From: Bacteroidaceae bacterium
Lineage (GTDB): Bacteria; Bacteroidota; Bacteroidia; Bacteroidales; Bacteroidaceae
DNA length: 34,234 nucleotides
NCBI GenBank assembly: GCA_900770665.1
Contig: CAAGKZ010000021.1
Coordinates: 1 to 34,234, forward strand
Direction: 5' to 3'
The notes under the pieces were generated by a model. That model was not told where the DNA came from. It did no database searches and saw nothing but the letters and a program-made list of their open reading frames with translations. Positions 34,199 through 34,234 of this stretch are shown here, in pieces. The position numbers and the translations under genes are program-made. The first letter of the stretch is position 1; the number at the start of each line of letters is the position of its first letter.

Positions 34199-34234
34199 AG
34201 ATCGGAAGAGCACACGTCTGAACTCCAGTCACTG
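34199..34234 (+). other. Illumina TruSeq adapter left in the assembly
   Basis: From 34199 the sequence is AGATCGGAAGAGCACACGTC followed by the rest of the standard 34-base TruSeq read-1 adapter (ending CAGTCAC at 34232), then TG as the start of an index. This is synthetic and not part of the genome, so the true sequence ends near 34198. Confidence 0.98.

Noticed and set aside
34199..34234. Terminal sequence as a genuine attachment site or end repeat
   Set aside because: It matches the Illumina adapter exactly.

Overview
The window looks like a chromosomal core segment of a Bacteroidales bacterium (genus not resolved), probably a contig end from a shotgun or metagenome assembly. Evidence for the group: many intergenic regions carry the Bacteroidetes -7 promoter box TAnnTTTG (often with a TTTG/GTTG box 19-20 bp upstream), Shine-Dalgarno signals are weak, and several families are typical of or restricted to Bacteroidetes (PorE-like T9SS lipoprotein, large barrel protein with a carboxypeptidase-regulatory N-terminus, DUF3822-like protein, membrane-spanning TPR-HTH regulator). 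I see no phage, integrase, transposase, CRISPR, rRNA or tRNA. The last 36 bases are an Illumina sequencing adapter, not genome.

Layout. 1-2213: heptamer tandem repeat and a GH20 beta-N-acetylhexosaminidase lipoprotein (minus). 2340-6809 (plus): ABC ATPase, permease, YtrA-type GntR regulator, SppA protease and an isoprenylcysteine-methyltransferase-like membrane protein, ending in a 19-bp terminator stem. 6862-8487 (minus): homoserine acyltransferase (predicted acetyl-CoA type) followed by an acyl-ACP thioesterase. 8488-8689: spacer with a REP-like double hairpin. 8690-12644 (minus): ABC-F ATPase and M13 metallopeptidase lipoprotein. 12894-13890 (plus): PerR and reverse rubrerythrin, a peroxide-defence pair. 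14004-18520 (minus): acyltransferase 3, PorE-like TPR/propeller/CRD/OmpA lipoprotein, sigma-70-like protein and a small unknown gene. 18661-23880 (plus): large outer-membrane barrel, HAD phosphatase, cardiolipin synthase. 23875-25201 (minus): MerR-like regulator and M23 peptidase. 25427-28477 (plus): alaS and a small lipoprotein. 28531-29943 (minus): RecD-like helicase. 30103-32345 (plus): a tightly packed operon of a pilin-like membrane protein, a DUF3822-like protein and RsmD. 32323-34053 (minus): a TPR/transmembrane/coiled-coil/HTH regulator.

Biology. Most genes are housekeeping or envelope functions: envelope proteolysis (SppA, M13, M23), phospholipid synthesis (Cls), outer-membrane and secretion structure (PorE-like protein, barrel protein), oxidative-stress defence and translation (AlaS, RsmD, ABC-F). 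The least understood parts are the pilin-like/DUF3822/RsmD operon, the sigma-like gene next to the PorE homologue, and the membrane-spanning HTH regulator. Every large ORF appears intact; I saw no clear frameshift or pseudogene.
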